Shown piece by piece: positions 1 to 11,418 of a stretch of DNA of 64,000 nt (the stretch's first letter is position 1; the number at the start of each line of letters is the position of its first letter). The DNA comes from Clarkia xantiana subsp. parviflora. Its lineage: Eukaryota > Streptophyta > Magnoliopsida > Myrtales > Onagraceae. The notes beneath the pieces were generated by a model. That model saw only the letters and a program-made list of their open reading frames with translations. It was not told the DNA's origin and did no database searches. Location of the stretch: positions 26,839,772 through 26,903,771 of the forward strand of contig JAPTYO010000010.1 in the NCBI GenBank assembly GCA_036873135.1. Direction: 5' to 3'. The position numbers and the translations under genes were made by a program.

Positions 1-815
1 TTGGTGGTAGATCCCTTTCAAATGTATCATTGCCCCCCTAGGGTAGGCGTAGTGATCGTCCCACGCTTAGGGGGTTACCCATTGCATTTTAATACTCAAT
101 GTTGTTGGTACCATATGACATTGCTCATGAAGTGGAAGTCAGTGATGTATTGTAGGTGGGGTGCCGACCCCTATATCAGGCGTGTCGCCTAGTATGCGCA
201 TGTCGTTGTGCTCATCAAGTAGGTTGTTAACTCTTGTATTCATCATGTTGCCCCCTTATTAGACTTGCTGATCATTATAGATATGAGGTATTGACATTTG
301 CGCTTGTCACTCCCCATGACACTGTCGTCGTCATGAGCATAGGGTATCGACCCTTGTGCTCATTGCACCTTGTAGTGTGCGTTCATCATATTGCCTCCCA
401 AGAGTAGGCGTTGTCATTGTTATGGACCTGGGGTGTCGACCCTTGAGTCCGTCTTGCCTTATAGTATTGGTTGTCTTGCCTCCGTAGTGGGCGTCGTCTT
501 GATGATAGGTGTAGGGTATCTACCCTTGCATCCATCCTGCTTCATTGTGCTCATTCATCGCATTGCCTCTGTAGTAGGCGTACTTAGTCATTATAGACAT
601 TGGGTAATGACCCTTGTGTCTATTTGCACTTCATGGCATATGTTCCTGATGTTGCCCCCGAAGTGAGCATTGTCGTCGTCATGGACATAGGGTGTCTGCC
701 CTTATGTCAGTCTCATCTTGTATTGTGCTTTTCTTGAGTTACCTCTATACTAGGTGCTGTCCCTGTCACGGACATAGGGTGTTAACCCTTGTGTCTCTAT
801 CGCACTTCATATTTT
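1..815. repeat. Tandem array, period about 87 bp
   Basis: A phrase resembling GGGTGTCGACCCTTGTGTC recurs near 343, 431, 518, 602, 690 and 777, at spacings of 84-88 bp, with weaker copies near 70, 165 and 288. Between these lie repeats of a phrase like TTGCCTCC...AGTAGGCGT. Copies are diverged, so the array is old. It lies directly before the decayed coding region at 834 and probably belongs to the same element. The left edge is cut by the window. Confidence 0.7.
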
Positions 816-833
816 TGTTGCTATTACATGTAA

Positions 834-1781
834 ATGTTCTTCATCTATAGACCATATTGTTATGTTTCCTGGTTGTTACTTGACATCGGGCTCGACGAGG
901 ATTGGGAATGCTCTCACGAGACTGTTTCGGTGTCGGGGTTATTACCCGTTACTTCAGCAGAGCTTAATATCTTATTTGGACATGTACCTTCCTTTAATCA
1001 TGAGTCACACGAGGACTACTCTTCTATCGCGGGTTCAGCCCGGAGGTCTTCCTCTAGGGAGGGTGTTCTAGTAGAGGATTCAGGGTCGGTGTCTGAGGTG
1101 GATTACCATGGAAGAAAATTTATTGGGGATGCTTTTCACTTAAAGGATTGTGTGACCATCATTGCTATGGCGGGTTTGATCGAATCAGATCAAGTTGTGT
1201 TTACTTTTGAGTGGTATTCGCAGTCCGAGATTGGGACTATCACTCTTTGCCAAAGATTATCAAATTATTTGGCCGGTTGGAATTAGTGGTATGAAGGATG
1301 GTTCTCCTTATGGGTTTGTATGCTGACGTGAAACCACGGTCGCAAGTGCATTGCTCCTCCCAGGGTGTCGCTGGGCGAGGTAAGGAGGTAGCTCCCCCTT
1401 CTGTTGTTCAGAGAGCATATAAGTCTTCCATGGTGTCTAAGGCTGCAGGTGTGTATGTACACCTTATTGTTATGATAGTTGCCTACTTCATGGCGTGGTT
1501 GTTCTCACATGTCTACTTTGCTGTTTTCAAGGTGCAGCGACACTGCTGACGAGGTCACTAGCCCTTTGTTTGCCAAGAGGCCTATCACCGTGGCTGGAGG
1601 TTCTCGTAGTTCCTCTAATCAAAAGAGAGAAGTGATCGATCTTGATGATCCGGTGCCAACTCTTCCTCGTGACACAAGGAAGGGGGATGTTGATCCTGTA
1701 TCTGCTAATGCTGCACATGCAGCCACTGGTGCTGGAACTGCAGCCACCGGCGCTGCGGCCGCTGACACTGATGCTACTTGA
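834..1781 (+). pseudogene. Decayed antisense-type gene of a Tat-like gypsy element, N-terminal part
   Basis: Two open stretches (834-1286 and 1479-1781) separated by stop-rich sequence look like exons of an old gene. The second follows an acceptor-like TTTTCAAG and encodes a basic stretch with REVIDLDDP, followed by an Ala/Thr-rich tail. This resembles the VEPIDLTKRK segment of the antisense gene at 35450-37964. No catalytic motif is visible. The link to the antisense gene class of Tat elements is inferred from this weak similarity and from the better match downstream. If correct, the parent retrotransposon ran on the minus strand and its gag-pol is not in this window. Confidence 0.4.
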
Positions 1782-2269
1782 TGCCAACCGGGGTAAGGCT
1801 CATGCTTTTATACGAGAGATCTCTTCTTATGATGACGGCATATTCAGCCTTTTCAGACTTGTTCCTAAGGCGTACCTTGAAGTTACGCATTCTTCTTACT
1901 TGTATGCTTATCTTGATGTTGTACACTGCTTTCTTATTGATACACAGCGTGCATCTGGCACCACATACTATCCCGAGAGGTCTTGATGCGGCCTCTTGAT
2001 GGTGACATTGTCTATTCCGCTTAGGTTTTTTTCGCTTCCATCAGAAGCTACACTTTTGGTCAATGATCATCTTTGGTGACCCCAGAGATCGTTGTTCGCA
2101 TAATGAATGCTATTGTTGCCTCCGGTGATCGTAAGGCGTTGCCTACCTCTGTCTTGGCTGGGTTTCAGTTTGTTAACGCAGCCCTGTCTCGATATTCCCA
2201 TGTGAGTATATATCTCTGTTGTATTTTCATTACTAGACTTTCACTTTCTAGTGTGTGCCTTTCATTCTC

Positions 2270-2857
2270 AAGTTGTCGCCGATGCGGTCAACATGGGCTT
2301 CTTCATAGTCGAGCTGACCAAGAAGGTCGATTTCCAAAGAACTGAGTTGAAGCAACTAAGAGAGACTATTTGTGTTATGAAGGAGAAGGCTTCCACCTTT
2401 GGCCCCTCCGAGCTTGTTTAAAAGGGTCGCATTGCATCCCTTGAAGCCGAGGTCAGCCGACTTTGAAAGGAGATGGAGTAGGAAGCCATAGCTGTATACG
2501 GGCACTTGGCGTAGGTACTTGCGAAGAACATTGACGAGGAGACTGTTCACAGTATCGCTCAGTATAAGGCATCTCCCGAGTTTTAAAGTGGATGCCAAGG
2601 TGAAGTGTAAGGTCATCATTGAGACCTATGGTAAAGATCTTGCTGCGAAGGTATATGATATTAACCCTTTACTTGATTTCAATGCAACTGGCGACTTTGT
2701 CGGATTTGCTTCCGTACACATAGTAGCGTTCCTTGGTGAGGATTCTACCCCTCCTATCGAAGGTAGGCATGCTCCTTCTTCGACTTTCTTAAGTAGAGCT
2801 GTGGATACTACTCCCTTGTGTGATGATGGCGGCGACGATGCTACCGCTCTTGAATAA
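2270..2857 (+). pseudogene. Decayed antisense-type gene, coiled-coil C-terminal part
   Basis: This stretch encodes heptad-rich sequence (VELTKKVDFQRTELKQLRET and following) broken by several stops near 2419-2513. It continues with HSIAQYKASPEF and, after a stop or frame change near 2585, a 90-residue open segment with GKDLAAKVYDINPLLDF. The order coiled coil, then QYKASP or EYKSSP, then a G-x2-L...D segment matches the C-terminal end of the antisense gene at 35450-35998. I infer homology from that shared order. Frameshifts and stops make it non-functional as read. The final open segment ends in an acidic tail (DDGGDDATALE). Confidence 0.5.
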
Positions 2858-3389
2858 TGGACTAACTACCTTTATCACACTTGTAGATAGCTGCCTCATC
2901 TATGCTTATCATGCATCTTTATGTGGAAACACTTGCTTTTGGGACCTAGGCATGCATGCCATCCATCTATCTTTCGTATATACCTGTTCAAGACATATGT
3001 AAATGTATTGGAAATATAAGCATTAGTAGGATATCATACCATTGTTATTATGGATGCCCCCCTCCCCCCCCCCCCCCCCCCCCCCACGCCTGCTAGGTTG
3101 TGTCTGTTTACACTTCCTGTTGTAACCTCTTGTTCTTGAGGTTGTTAACACCATACCGGTTGTATGCCGCTTTTATCATTGTAATACGCTTGTATCGCCT
3201 TAGGACGTTATCTATCTTGTCGTGTCGGTGGAGTGTCGGGCATGACGTTCATCACATTCATTACCAATGGTACCTGTATTATCAAGCTCACACATGCCCC
3301 TCTTGTCTGCTACCAAGGTATGGCTTTGTTTTGAAATGTTATATATACTTGACGAAGACCACTTGCTTGTCAATGCCTCGACATAGCAT
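2858..3389. other. Gene-free stretch with a long C homopolymer
   Basis: No coding feature is supported. It contains a run of 22 C at 3064-3085, preceded by a shorter C run from 3057. The rest is unremarkable and leads into the tandem array. Confidence 0.6.
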
Positions 3390-3990
3390 TGCTTGCAAGA
3401 CGCTACTTCCATTGTGTTGACACATTTTGTGACCGCGTATCCGATGCCTCGCGATAGCGTTGTTGGCAAGACGCTACTTGCTTAATTTGTTGCGTTTTAA
3501 CCACTTACCCGATGCCTTGGGGTAGTGTTATGGCAAGACATTACTTGCATAATTTGGTACGTTTTAAGCCGCTTATTCAATGCCTTGAGATAGCGTTGTG
3601 GCGAGACGCGACTCACGATTACACTTTACCGCTTACCTTGATGACTCAAGATAGCGTTGAGGCAAGACGTTACTTGCTCGGTTTGGTACATTTTAAGCCG
3701 CTTACTCAATGCCTTAAGATAGCATTGTGGCAAGACGCTACTTGCAATCCTAACATGCTACTACCAGTGTTAGTGCATTTTCCACCCCTTGATGTCCTAA
3801 GAAAAGTCGTTGTGGCAAGACGTTACTTGCTTGGTTTGGTACGTTTTATTCCACATACCCGATGCCTCGGAGTAGCGTTATGGCAGGTGCTACTTTCAAA
3901 TGCGTTTTTCCGCCCTTGGTAGTCCAAGATGTGGCGTTGGTGCAAGACGCTACCTGCGGTAGTACAGTGCGTTTTTTTATTGTATGACCG
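3390..3990. repeat. Tandem array, period about 68 bp
   Basis: The phrase GGCAAGACGCTACTTGC and variants recur near 3399, 3468, 3535, 3605, 3664, 3732, 3816 and 3930, mostly 60-84 bp apart. Each is followed by GTACGTTTTAAGCC...GATGCCT and GATAGCGTTGTGG. Copies are diverged. The array follows the coiled-coil remnant. In the inferred minus-strand element it would sit between pol and the antisense gene, as arrays do in the gypsy elements at 28446 and 55633. Confidence 0.75.
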
Positions 3991-4749
3991 TTACTTGGCT
4001 TGTCCGAAGTAAGGTCGCGACGGTATCGACTCCGCCGTAGTGGTGTATCTGTAACTTGATTTTCTCAAGCTTACGTTTAGGCGAGGCGCAACTCGCATGC
4101 TATTCAGCGCTTTGGGGCGTGTAGGCGTCACTCCGTTATTGTGGGGTTTGCCTCTTCATCGGTATAGCCAACGGTCGCGGAAACATAACTATCCGTGGTA
4201 GTGTCACCGCCGCTCAACGGGACTGGACATTTGATTCAAAATATCTCCTCAGAGTTAGCTCCTGAGGACCGGAGGCAATCACATAACATCAGTGGCTGTG
4301 CCGCCGTATAAACTGAAGTGATACCTGGTTTCACTTTCCAGGTATCTGGTGTTACCATATCTTCATGACCCCAGCTCAGAGGTGTTGTGATCTAGAGATT
4401 GGTCTCTACCAGTCACGCCACTTTGAATCAGTACCCTAAGGTATAGCGATCGCGACCTTGGTGTTGGTTCCAAGTGCGACGCCTTGGTGTAGTTCCCTAA
4501 GGCACAGCTATCATGGAATTGGTAGTAATTCCAACCATGATTCTTTAATAACACTGCTGGGTGATCAGCCCAGGACAGCTTGGAAATTGTATGTAACCTT
4601 GATGGACGTACGCGTTGTTGTATAGATGTCACTACTTGGAGTTTTTCCATAGTAGAGTGTATAAGAGATAAGACCTGGTCTTCCCTTTATATAGTCGTCA
4701 TAAATCAGAGGTCACTTGACTGACTTGCTCATCTTCGTAAGGTTGCCAT
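3991..4749. other. Gene-free stretch, possible old LTR on the minus strand
   Basis: No gene is supported. On the minus strand a TATATAAAG-like box lies near 4686-4694 and is followed by a leader-like sequence, as expected of an LTR promoter. No second copy is visible in the window, so LTR identity is only a possibility. Confidence 0.3.
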
Positions 4750-5351
4750 TGTAAGCATATGGTGATGGGCGCCGTAATTGGTAGCCCATAATATGTATAG
4801 TTTACCTAAGGAAATTAGGTACATGTCACATTAGGGTAATTGGGCTAGACCCAAATCCCAATTGACATGAGAGGCCCAAATTATGGGCCTCCCTTATACA
4901 TGGCCGGCCGAAACTTGTATGAAGGGCAAAGTGGACTTTTGTCCACATTGCTCCTCCTATAAATACATGGTGCTAGGGGATTTTTAGGGTTAATCACTAT
5001 TTCCTCATTAAAGTGTTTTAGAGAGAAAAACCCTCCACCCCACACAATTGTTTCGGCCGAACCACATCAAACACCAAGGGTGTGCCAATTTTCCTTCGAG
5101 CAAACACTCCGGAGATCTGTCCCCTTACCAAGAATCGATCAGAGGCTTTGCTGTGGAGCTTATACCGCGTAGGGCTTCTTTAACAAGAACCTCTACGGGT
5201 TCCGATCGGAGGATCGTGAACTCCCTCCTGCGAAGATCTTGGGTGTACGGAGAAATGTAAAGGTACGTGCGAATCTTCCACTGCGTAATTTCGATTACTA
5301 GCATGTACCATGTTTTAAGTTTCCGTAGTGGTTACTACCCGTAATCTAACA
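4750..5351 (+). repeat. 5' LTR of the copia element
   Basis: 602 bp, TG...CA ends, with a TATAAATA box at 4958-4965. It matches 16959-17562 over its whole length with many substitutions. Confidence 0.9.
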
Positions 5352-5352
5352 G

Positions 5353-5364
5353 TGGTATCAGAGC
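5353..5364 (+). other. Primer binding site, initiator Met tRNA
   Basis: TGGTATCAGAGC begins two bases after the LTR end. This is the standard plant copia site complementary to the 3' end of initiator methionine tRNA. Confidence 0.9.
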
Positions 5365-6015
5365 CTGTGTTAGGAGTTCATGATTTTGATAAATTGATGT
5401 TCTTGAATTTTGAAATAAAAACCGAAAAATTTAAAAAGAAAATTTTAAATTTTTGATTTTTAGGGTTGTTGGTGAACCGAAATTTTCATGATGTTCTTAG
5501 TTAATTTGATGTTCCTGATCTTCAAGAAAAGGGTGGTATGTATCAAAATCAAACTTTGGATTGTAGATCTTATTAAAATTTGATCTTGAAATTTGACCAC
5601 TTGTTCCCAATTTTGTGTTTGTGCCGAAAATTTTAATAAAATTACAAGGTAAAATTTTCAATTTCTTGGTCTCCAAGAATAAAATTTCGGCACACTATTA
5701 TAAAATTATATTGTTTACCATATTTTAATTTTTAATTACGGTAACAATATATCTATAGTTGGAAACATTAGGATAGATTCACGTTAATATATGGAAATAT
5801 ATATAACTATCAATATATCTAAATATTTAAATAGGTTAAAGATATTATTGATAGATTTATTTGCCTAAAATATTGAGAAAATATGTTGTTGATATATGTT
5901 TCCCTATTTAAGATATTGACAATAAATAAAATATATATTTATATGTGGTAGCCGATTTTTACATATATATGTTGTTGATTGATTTAATCTTAAAGATAGA
6001 ATCTTAGCAATAAAT
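5365..6015. other. AT-rich copia leader, no gene
   Basis: Very AT-rich sequence between the primer binding site and the hAT insertion. No gag reading frame could be recognised. Confidence 0.6.
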
Positions 6016-6039
6016 ATATATATTAGGGCTGTCAAATTT

Positions 6040-6205
6040 ACCCGCGACCCGCAAACTACCCGCAAACGACCCGTTTGCGGGTCGGGTACGGGTCACCCTA
6101 CTCACACCAACGGGTCATTTACGGGTCAACCCGTTAATGACCCGTTGAGACCGGCTGGGTACGGGTTTAGGGTACTGACCCGTACCCGGCCCGTGACCCG
6201 TGAAA
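6040..6205. repeat. Left subterminal GACCCG repeats of the hAT element
   Basis: About a dozen ACCCG or CGGGT motifs in both orientations crowd the left end. A matching cluster lies at 10570-10725. Clustered subterminal motifs are typical transposase-binding regions in hAT elements; that function is inferred here. Confidence 0.75.
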
Positions 6206-7390
6206 AAATATAGTTTTTTTTTTCTGTATTTTTAATTCCTAAATCCTAATTTATTTCTAACCCTAGGCAGGCGAGGCGGCAACAGAGTCACAGAACCAGA
6301 AGACCAGAACAGAACAGAGAGAGAAGAGAAGAAGAGAAGACTCACGCCGCGCCCAACTCTCCTCAGTCCTCACCTAACCTCCGGCGGCAGCGGCAGTCGG
6401 CACGCAGGCGCTCCCGCTCTCCGTCTCCGGCCCGGCTGTCCCTCTTTCGCTCTCCGGCACTCCGGCCGGCGGCCACTGCTCTGCTCTCTCTCTTTCCCGA
6501 CCTTCTCTGGAGTCTGGCTGCCTCTGCTCCATTCCGACTTCCGAGTTCCGACCAGCTCTGCTCGACCTCGGCTTGGAGTTGGACTTAACGTAAGGTAACT
6601 TCCTAATTTCATTCTCCTATACCTATTACAGCAAATACTGTCAGATTCTACCTTAGTTACTATGCAAAATATTTTCTTAGGACAAAATTAAATATCCATG
6701 TTGCATACTGAAGTTGTTTTTAGTGTATTGTCGGGGTTTTTTTAGTGTATTGTCGGGGGTTTTGAGCTTGTTGAAGAACAACTTTGTGCTAGTTTTGAAG
6801 AATACACTTTGCCAATATCAACTGAGTGACTTTTAGTGCTCTGTAGGCTGTAGCTGTAGGAAAATAGTAATTGCTAGCAACCATATTGCATAGATTAATT
6901 TTCAGAAAGACTGGATTTTAGGCAGAAGACCACCTCAGTCGGTCAGTCCTCATTATTGATCATTTCCCTTCTTTCTTCATCATATCATAAAATAATCAAC
7001 CATTTTCGAAAATAAAATAATCTTATTACCAAGTCAACAGAATTTGATTCCCAATAATAGAGAAGAATGAATTAAATAATTATTTGAAAGTTGGTAAACA
7101 AATCTTTGTTTTATTCTGATCATCGAATCAAATGATCCACCACCAGATTCTTAAGCAATTCCAATGGGTAAATTTTCTAAGTGAATGTGAGATGTAAAAA
7201 TAAATTTTGTCTTTCCCTATCATAACCTTGTTTTTGCAGAATAACAACTCATTAGTTGATCCATCTACCCACATCCTAATTCCAATGTCGAATCAAGAAT
7301 CTTCTGCTCATCTTCTTCGTGTTCTTGGTTCTTGTATTTGCATCATTTCTGAAAACTAACAACGTGCTTAATTTTGTTTGATAGATCAAG

Positions 7391-10170
7391 ATGAATGAGA
7401 AGAATGATGATGAACTTTGGGAGCTTAATTTTGACGATGATAGATTCAATGAAGTTGATGATGAAGATGCACCCGAACATGTAGTCGATGTCAATGCCGA
7501 GTCTCAAAGCAGCAAAGCCAAAACCAAAGGCAAAAGCAAAGTCAAAGCCAAACTCAAAGTCAAAGCCACTGACACAAGCAAAGGCAAGAACAAATTGGAT
7601 ACTTCTAAAGAGAAGGTTAGTGAAGATGTAGAAGGAAAACCTATAATTTCATCGAAGTCTTATGTGTGGAAATATTTTAAGCGATTGCCGTTTGAAGAAA
7701 CCGGTGGGGAGTTTATAAGTAAGTGTTTAAAGTGCGGAGTAAAGTACCGAAGTCATCCTACTAAAGATGGAACAAGTAACATGAGACGTCATATAGTAAC
7801 TTGTGAAAAAAGAGAGTACAAGGATATAGGTCAAATGATTATTGCAAGTAGCAAAAATTCTGTTTCTCTGGAGACCACTCAGTTTGATCCTCTGATATTT
7901 AGAGAGCTGCTTATTGATGCTATTGTAGCACATGATATGCCGTTTAAGTTTGTTGAATATCCTCGCATAAGGAAGGTTTTTAAATATCTTCGACATAATG
8001 TGCAGTCTGTTAGTAGGAACACAAGTAAATCTGATCTTATGAAGAAGTATACGTCTTTGAAGGAGAACATGAAGATGGTGATATGTTCTTCTCGTAGTAG
8101 GATCTGTCTAACTTCAGACTTATGGACCTCTGTCACAACTGATGGTTATATTTGTCTGACTGCACATTTTGTTGATAAAGATTGGGCATTGCGTAAGGTG
8201 CTCTTGGATTTCTGCTATATGGAACCTCCTCATTCGGGTAGGGCATTATCTGAAAAGATTTTTGATATGTTGAAAGATTGGGGGATTCTTGATAAAGTCT
8301 TCTCTTTGACTTTGGATAATGCCTCTGCTAATGATGTTTGTGTTGAATTGTTGAAGGATAAGTTGACACTTCACAACTCCAACTCACTTATTCTAGGTGG
8401 TGAGTTTTTCCACATTCGTTGTTGTGCTCATATCTTGAACTTGATAGTTCAAGATGGCTTGAAAGAAGTGGATGGTGTTGCGAAGAAAATCAGAGAAATC
8501 GGTAAGTATGTTAAAGGCTCACAGATTAGAAAGACTGAATTTTTGAAAAATGTCAGTTCTTTGAAGCTAGACACTAGAAGAGGCTTGCGTCAAGACGTAC
8601 CAACCAGGTGGAATTCCACATTTCTTATGCTCAAGAGTGCTTTATACTTCAAGGATGCAATTCGTCACATGGATTGGGGAAGGTCAAATTCAGAAGATTG
8701 TCTGTGTCCTACTCAGACTGAATGGAAAAAAGTTGAAGTAATTGCAGATTTCTTAGGAGCTTTCTATGATTTGACTATGCTTTTTTCAGGATCGAAGTAT
8801 CCAACTGCAAATTTGTACTTCCCCTTGGTGGTGATGATCAATTTCAAGTTGGGGAAAAAGTATGAAGGTGAATGCTTGTTCATGAGAGATATGGTTAATC
8901 GTATGAGATCCAAATTTGACAAGTATTGGTCCAACTTTAGTGTCATTTTGGCCATTGCTTGCATTTTGGATCCACGATACAAGTTTACCTTTGTGGACTT
9001 TGTGTATAAGAAGTTGCATGGTGAGAGCTATGGCCGTATCGAAGCCGAAGTGATCCGGTCGAAGTTATATGAGATGTATAATGAATATGTTGACAAGTCA
9101 TCGGTTGAGGTACCTTCTTCTTTGGAGAAAGATTCTCATGTTAGCAAAAAGCCTCGTACAACTTCTTACGTCCTTGATGAATTGCATAACTCGAGTTTTG
9201 GAGGGGATGGGTTTATTAATGTAAGTATTCTCTTTTTATTATTGATATAATTATAATTATTTGGTGTTTCTATAAATTATTAAATATATTTCTTTTATTC
9301 AGGAATTTGAAGACTTAATATCATGCACCCAATCAAGCCAAAACCAAAAGTCTCAACTAGATCGATATCTGGAGGAAGAGTTGCACGATAAGAAACAACA
9401 ATTTGATGTTCTTACTTATTGGCATGGAGAATCTACCCGATTTCCTACTCTTTCCGCTATGGCTTGTGATATTTTTAGCATCCCTATCACGACAGTTGCT
9501 TCTGAATCAACATTTAGTGGTAGTGGTCGTGTTCTAAGTAAAGAGAGGAGTTCGTTGAATTCTGAGACGGTGCGAGCTATTATGTGTTGCAGAGATTGGG
9601 TTCTTGGCTCAGGTAAGTTGTATAACTTTGTCATCTCTTTTATTAAGTGGTAAACATTTTTTTTTAAGTTTTAATCGACAAAATTAAATATTTTTTTTTT
9701 AATAGAAGAAGGAAACATGGAGGATGAAGATATTGAAGATTGTGTCACAATGTTGAAGGTAGAAGAATCTCAAGGCTCAATTTAAACTTAACTATATTGA
9801 TGTTCTTGTTTGTGACTTGTGTTGTGAGTGAGTTTGCATTTGTTGTTTTTATGTTTATGTTTGTGGAATGCCTTGAATAATATTTTATTGTCTTAGAGCT
9901 ACAACTACGATGGAACATATGATTAATGTGCAATTAGAGTGTTTTACTTTGATCTATCTATGCTTGTTTTGAAAATATTCTCTAGGGAGAGGATCTAGCG
10001 GGGAAAGAGTCTACAACAATTGAAGAAAGTAATGCCGGTACAAGTACAAGGTAATGTTATTAAATTTAAACCATTGTTTTTATTAAGTTACAGTGATTTT
10101 TTCTATGTTATTACTCATTAATCATTATTTGTACTTTTGTAGGTCTACAAATGCTACGAGTACCTCATGA
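7391..10170 (+). CDS. hAT transposase, BED zinc finger type (RICESLEEPER-like)
   Basis: The enzyme would excise and reinsert hAT DNA in the nucleus. Exons read 7391-9220, 9303-9612, then either 9706-9785 (739 aa) or 9706-9758, 9986-10050 and 10143-10170 (761 aa). Both models stay open with GT-AG introns. Residues 1-90 are acidic then Lys-rich, probably a nuclear targeting region. A BED finger spans about 92-140 (C112, C115, H134, C138). The RNase-H-like core includes LTSDLW (D243) and TLDNAS (D309), and DVPTRWNSTF follows. A region with ILDPRYKF precedes the C-terminal dimerisation block TTVASESTFSGSGRVLS in exon 2. The first ATG follows a likely UTR intron and begins the acidic N-terminus. 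No frameshift or stop was seen. I could not place the catalytic Glu with certainty. Confidence 0.9.
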
Positions 10171-10204
10171 AGTTTGAAGATTTGGATGCGTCTATACTCT
10201 ACTT

Positions 10205-10530
10205 TTAATAGTTGACCTAACAATTAATGTTTACATTTTGAGCCTTTTGAGTTTTGATAGTTTACCTAACAATTAACGTTTACATTTTGGGACTTTAGAG
10301 TTTGGAGTTTGATTCTATTAGAGTTTTGGAATTGGATTCTTAGTCTTGGTCTTCGATGCTTAGACTTTGGTTTGGATGCTTACTTGAAATTTTAGATTTG
10401 GATTTTGGAAGCTTGAATTTGGTTTTGGTTCATTTGGAGTTTGGTTGGAGTTTGATTCATTTGGAGTTTGGTTGGAGTTTGGTTTGATTTGATTTGGTTT
10501 TGGTTCATTTGATTTTGTCACCATTTTGCA
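10205..10530. repeat. Short duplications in the hAT 3' region
   Basis: A unit of about 58 bp containing CCTAACAATTAA is duplicated at 10209-10300. Further on, a 24-bp phrase with ATTTGGAGTTTGGTTGGAGT is repeated. No coding capacity; it lies between the transposase gene and the right subterminal repeats. Confidence 0.6.
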
Positions 10531-10569
10531 CTTTGCAGCAAAGTTCGACCCTAAGACCCAAAAAAAAAA

Positions 10570-10725
10570 AAAGTTCGACCCGGGTCACGGGTCAGACCCG
10601 GGCCAACCCGTGACCCGTGACCCCGGGTACGGGTCTGTGGACCCTGACCCGTGGTGACCCCGGGTCAATCACGGGCCGGGTTGTCTGTGACCCGCGGGTC
10701 ACGGGTCACGGGTTGTGACCCGTTG
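10570..10725. repeat. Right subterminal GACCCG repeats of the hAT element
   Basis: Dense GACCCG/CGGGTC motifs mirror the left end, finishing in the 12-bp terminal inverted repeat. A short A-tract (about 10560-10572) precedes them. Confidence 0.75.
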
Positions 10726-10742
10726 ACAGCCCTAATATATAT

Positions 10743-11409
10743 GTTATATTATTGGTCGAAATTATATATATATATATAATTAAATATTGGAAATTATTTT
10801 ATATAATTAATGTTACTTGGTGGCTAAGTTAAATATTTTTTGACTTTAAAACCCTACTTGGGCCACAAGTAAACATTTCGGCCCAACCTTTAAAATTTTA
10901 ATTATTGGGCCGGTCCAATGTGTTAAACTGGGACAAATTTAAATCGAACCGAGTTTTCTCAATCGGTTTGACCTAGTCGGGTTGGGTCGGACCGAGGTAA
11001 CTAAGTGGATCTAACCGAACCGGTTTTGAGTGTTGGACCAAACCTTATTTTATTGGACCGGTTCGTACCGAACCAGATTTTAAAACTTAAAACCGGACCG
11101 AACCAGATTTTATGGACCAAACCAGACCGAAATGGACTAAACCGAACTGAATTTTCAAAACCGAATTCAAGTCAATTAAAATAGGGAGGTCAAGTTGTAA
11201 AATCCAAATGTTTGCGAACCTCTAAATGGACTACACAGTGCTCATAGGGTTGCTAACCTTTATACCTTTTTTCGATTATGGGGATGGATCTCGAAGATAC
11301 ATGTTTTTGGGAGTGTTTAATTAGTGGGCTGAATTGTAATTGTTTATTATTCGATATATATTAATTCGTGATTAGAACTGTTGTCTTGACTGAGTCAAGC
11401 TAGCGGGAT
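10743..11409. other. Copia internal sequence, no recognisable gene
   Basis: Low-complexity sequence rich in AACCG and ACCGAACC motifs. Nothing could be assigned to gag. Confidence 0.5.
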
Positions 11410-11418
11410 ATTGAATAT

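Larger units (their letters stand above)
6024..10734 (+). mobile_element. hAT DNA transposon, potentially autonomous
   Basis: The element starts TAGGGCTGTCAA and ends in its inverse TTGACAGCCCTA. It is flanked by ATATATAT on both sides (6016-6023 and 10735-10742), an 8-bp duplication as expected for hAT, although the site itself is AT-repetitive. Both ends carry many GACCCG/CGGGTC subterminal motifs. Inside is a spliced transposase gene with BED finger, RNase-H-like core and hAT dimerisation region, and I found no internal stop. A GA-rich then C-rich leader (about 6270-6590) looks like a 5' UTR, with a likely intron from 6590 to 7384. It sits inside the decayed copia element, so it inserted later. 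Confidence 0.92.

Noticed and set aside
3390..3990. Regularly spaced repeats that could suggest a CRISPR-like array
   Set aside because: The units are diverged tandem repeats without unique spacers, in a plant genome; no cas genes.
5353..5364. tRNA-like sequence
   Set aside because: Only the 12-base primer binding site is present; there is no cloverleaf.
6370..6612. 80-codon minus-strand open frame
   Set aside because: It lies in the GC-rich 5' leader of the hAT transposase gene, opposite to transcription, with no domain.
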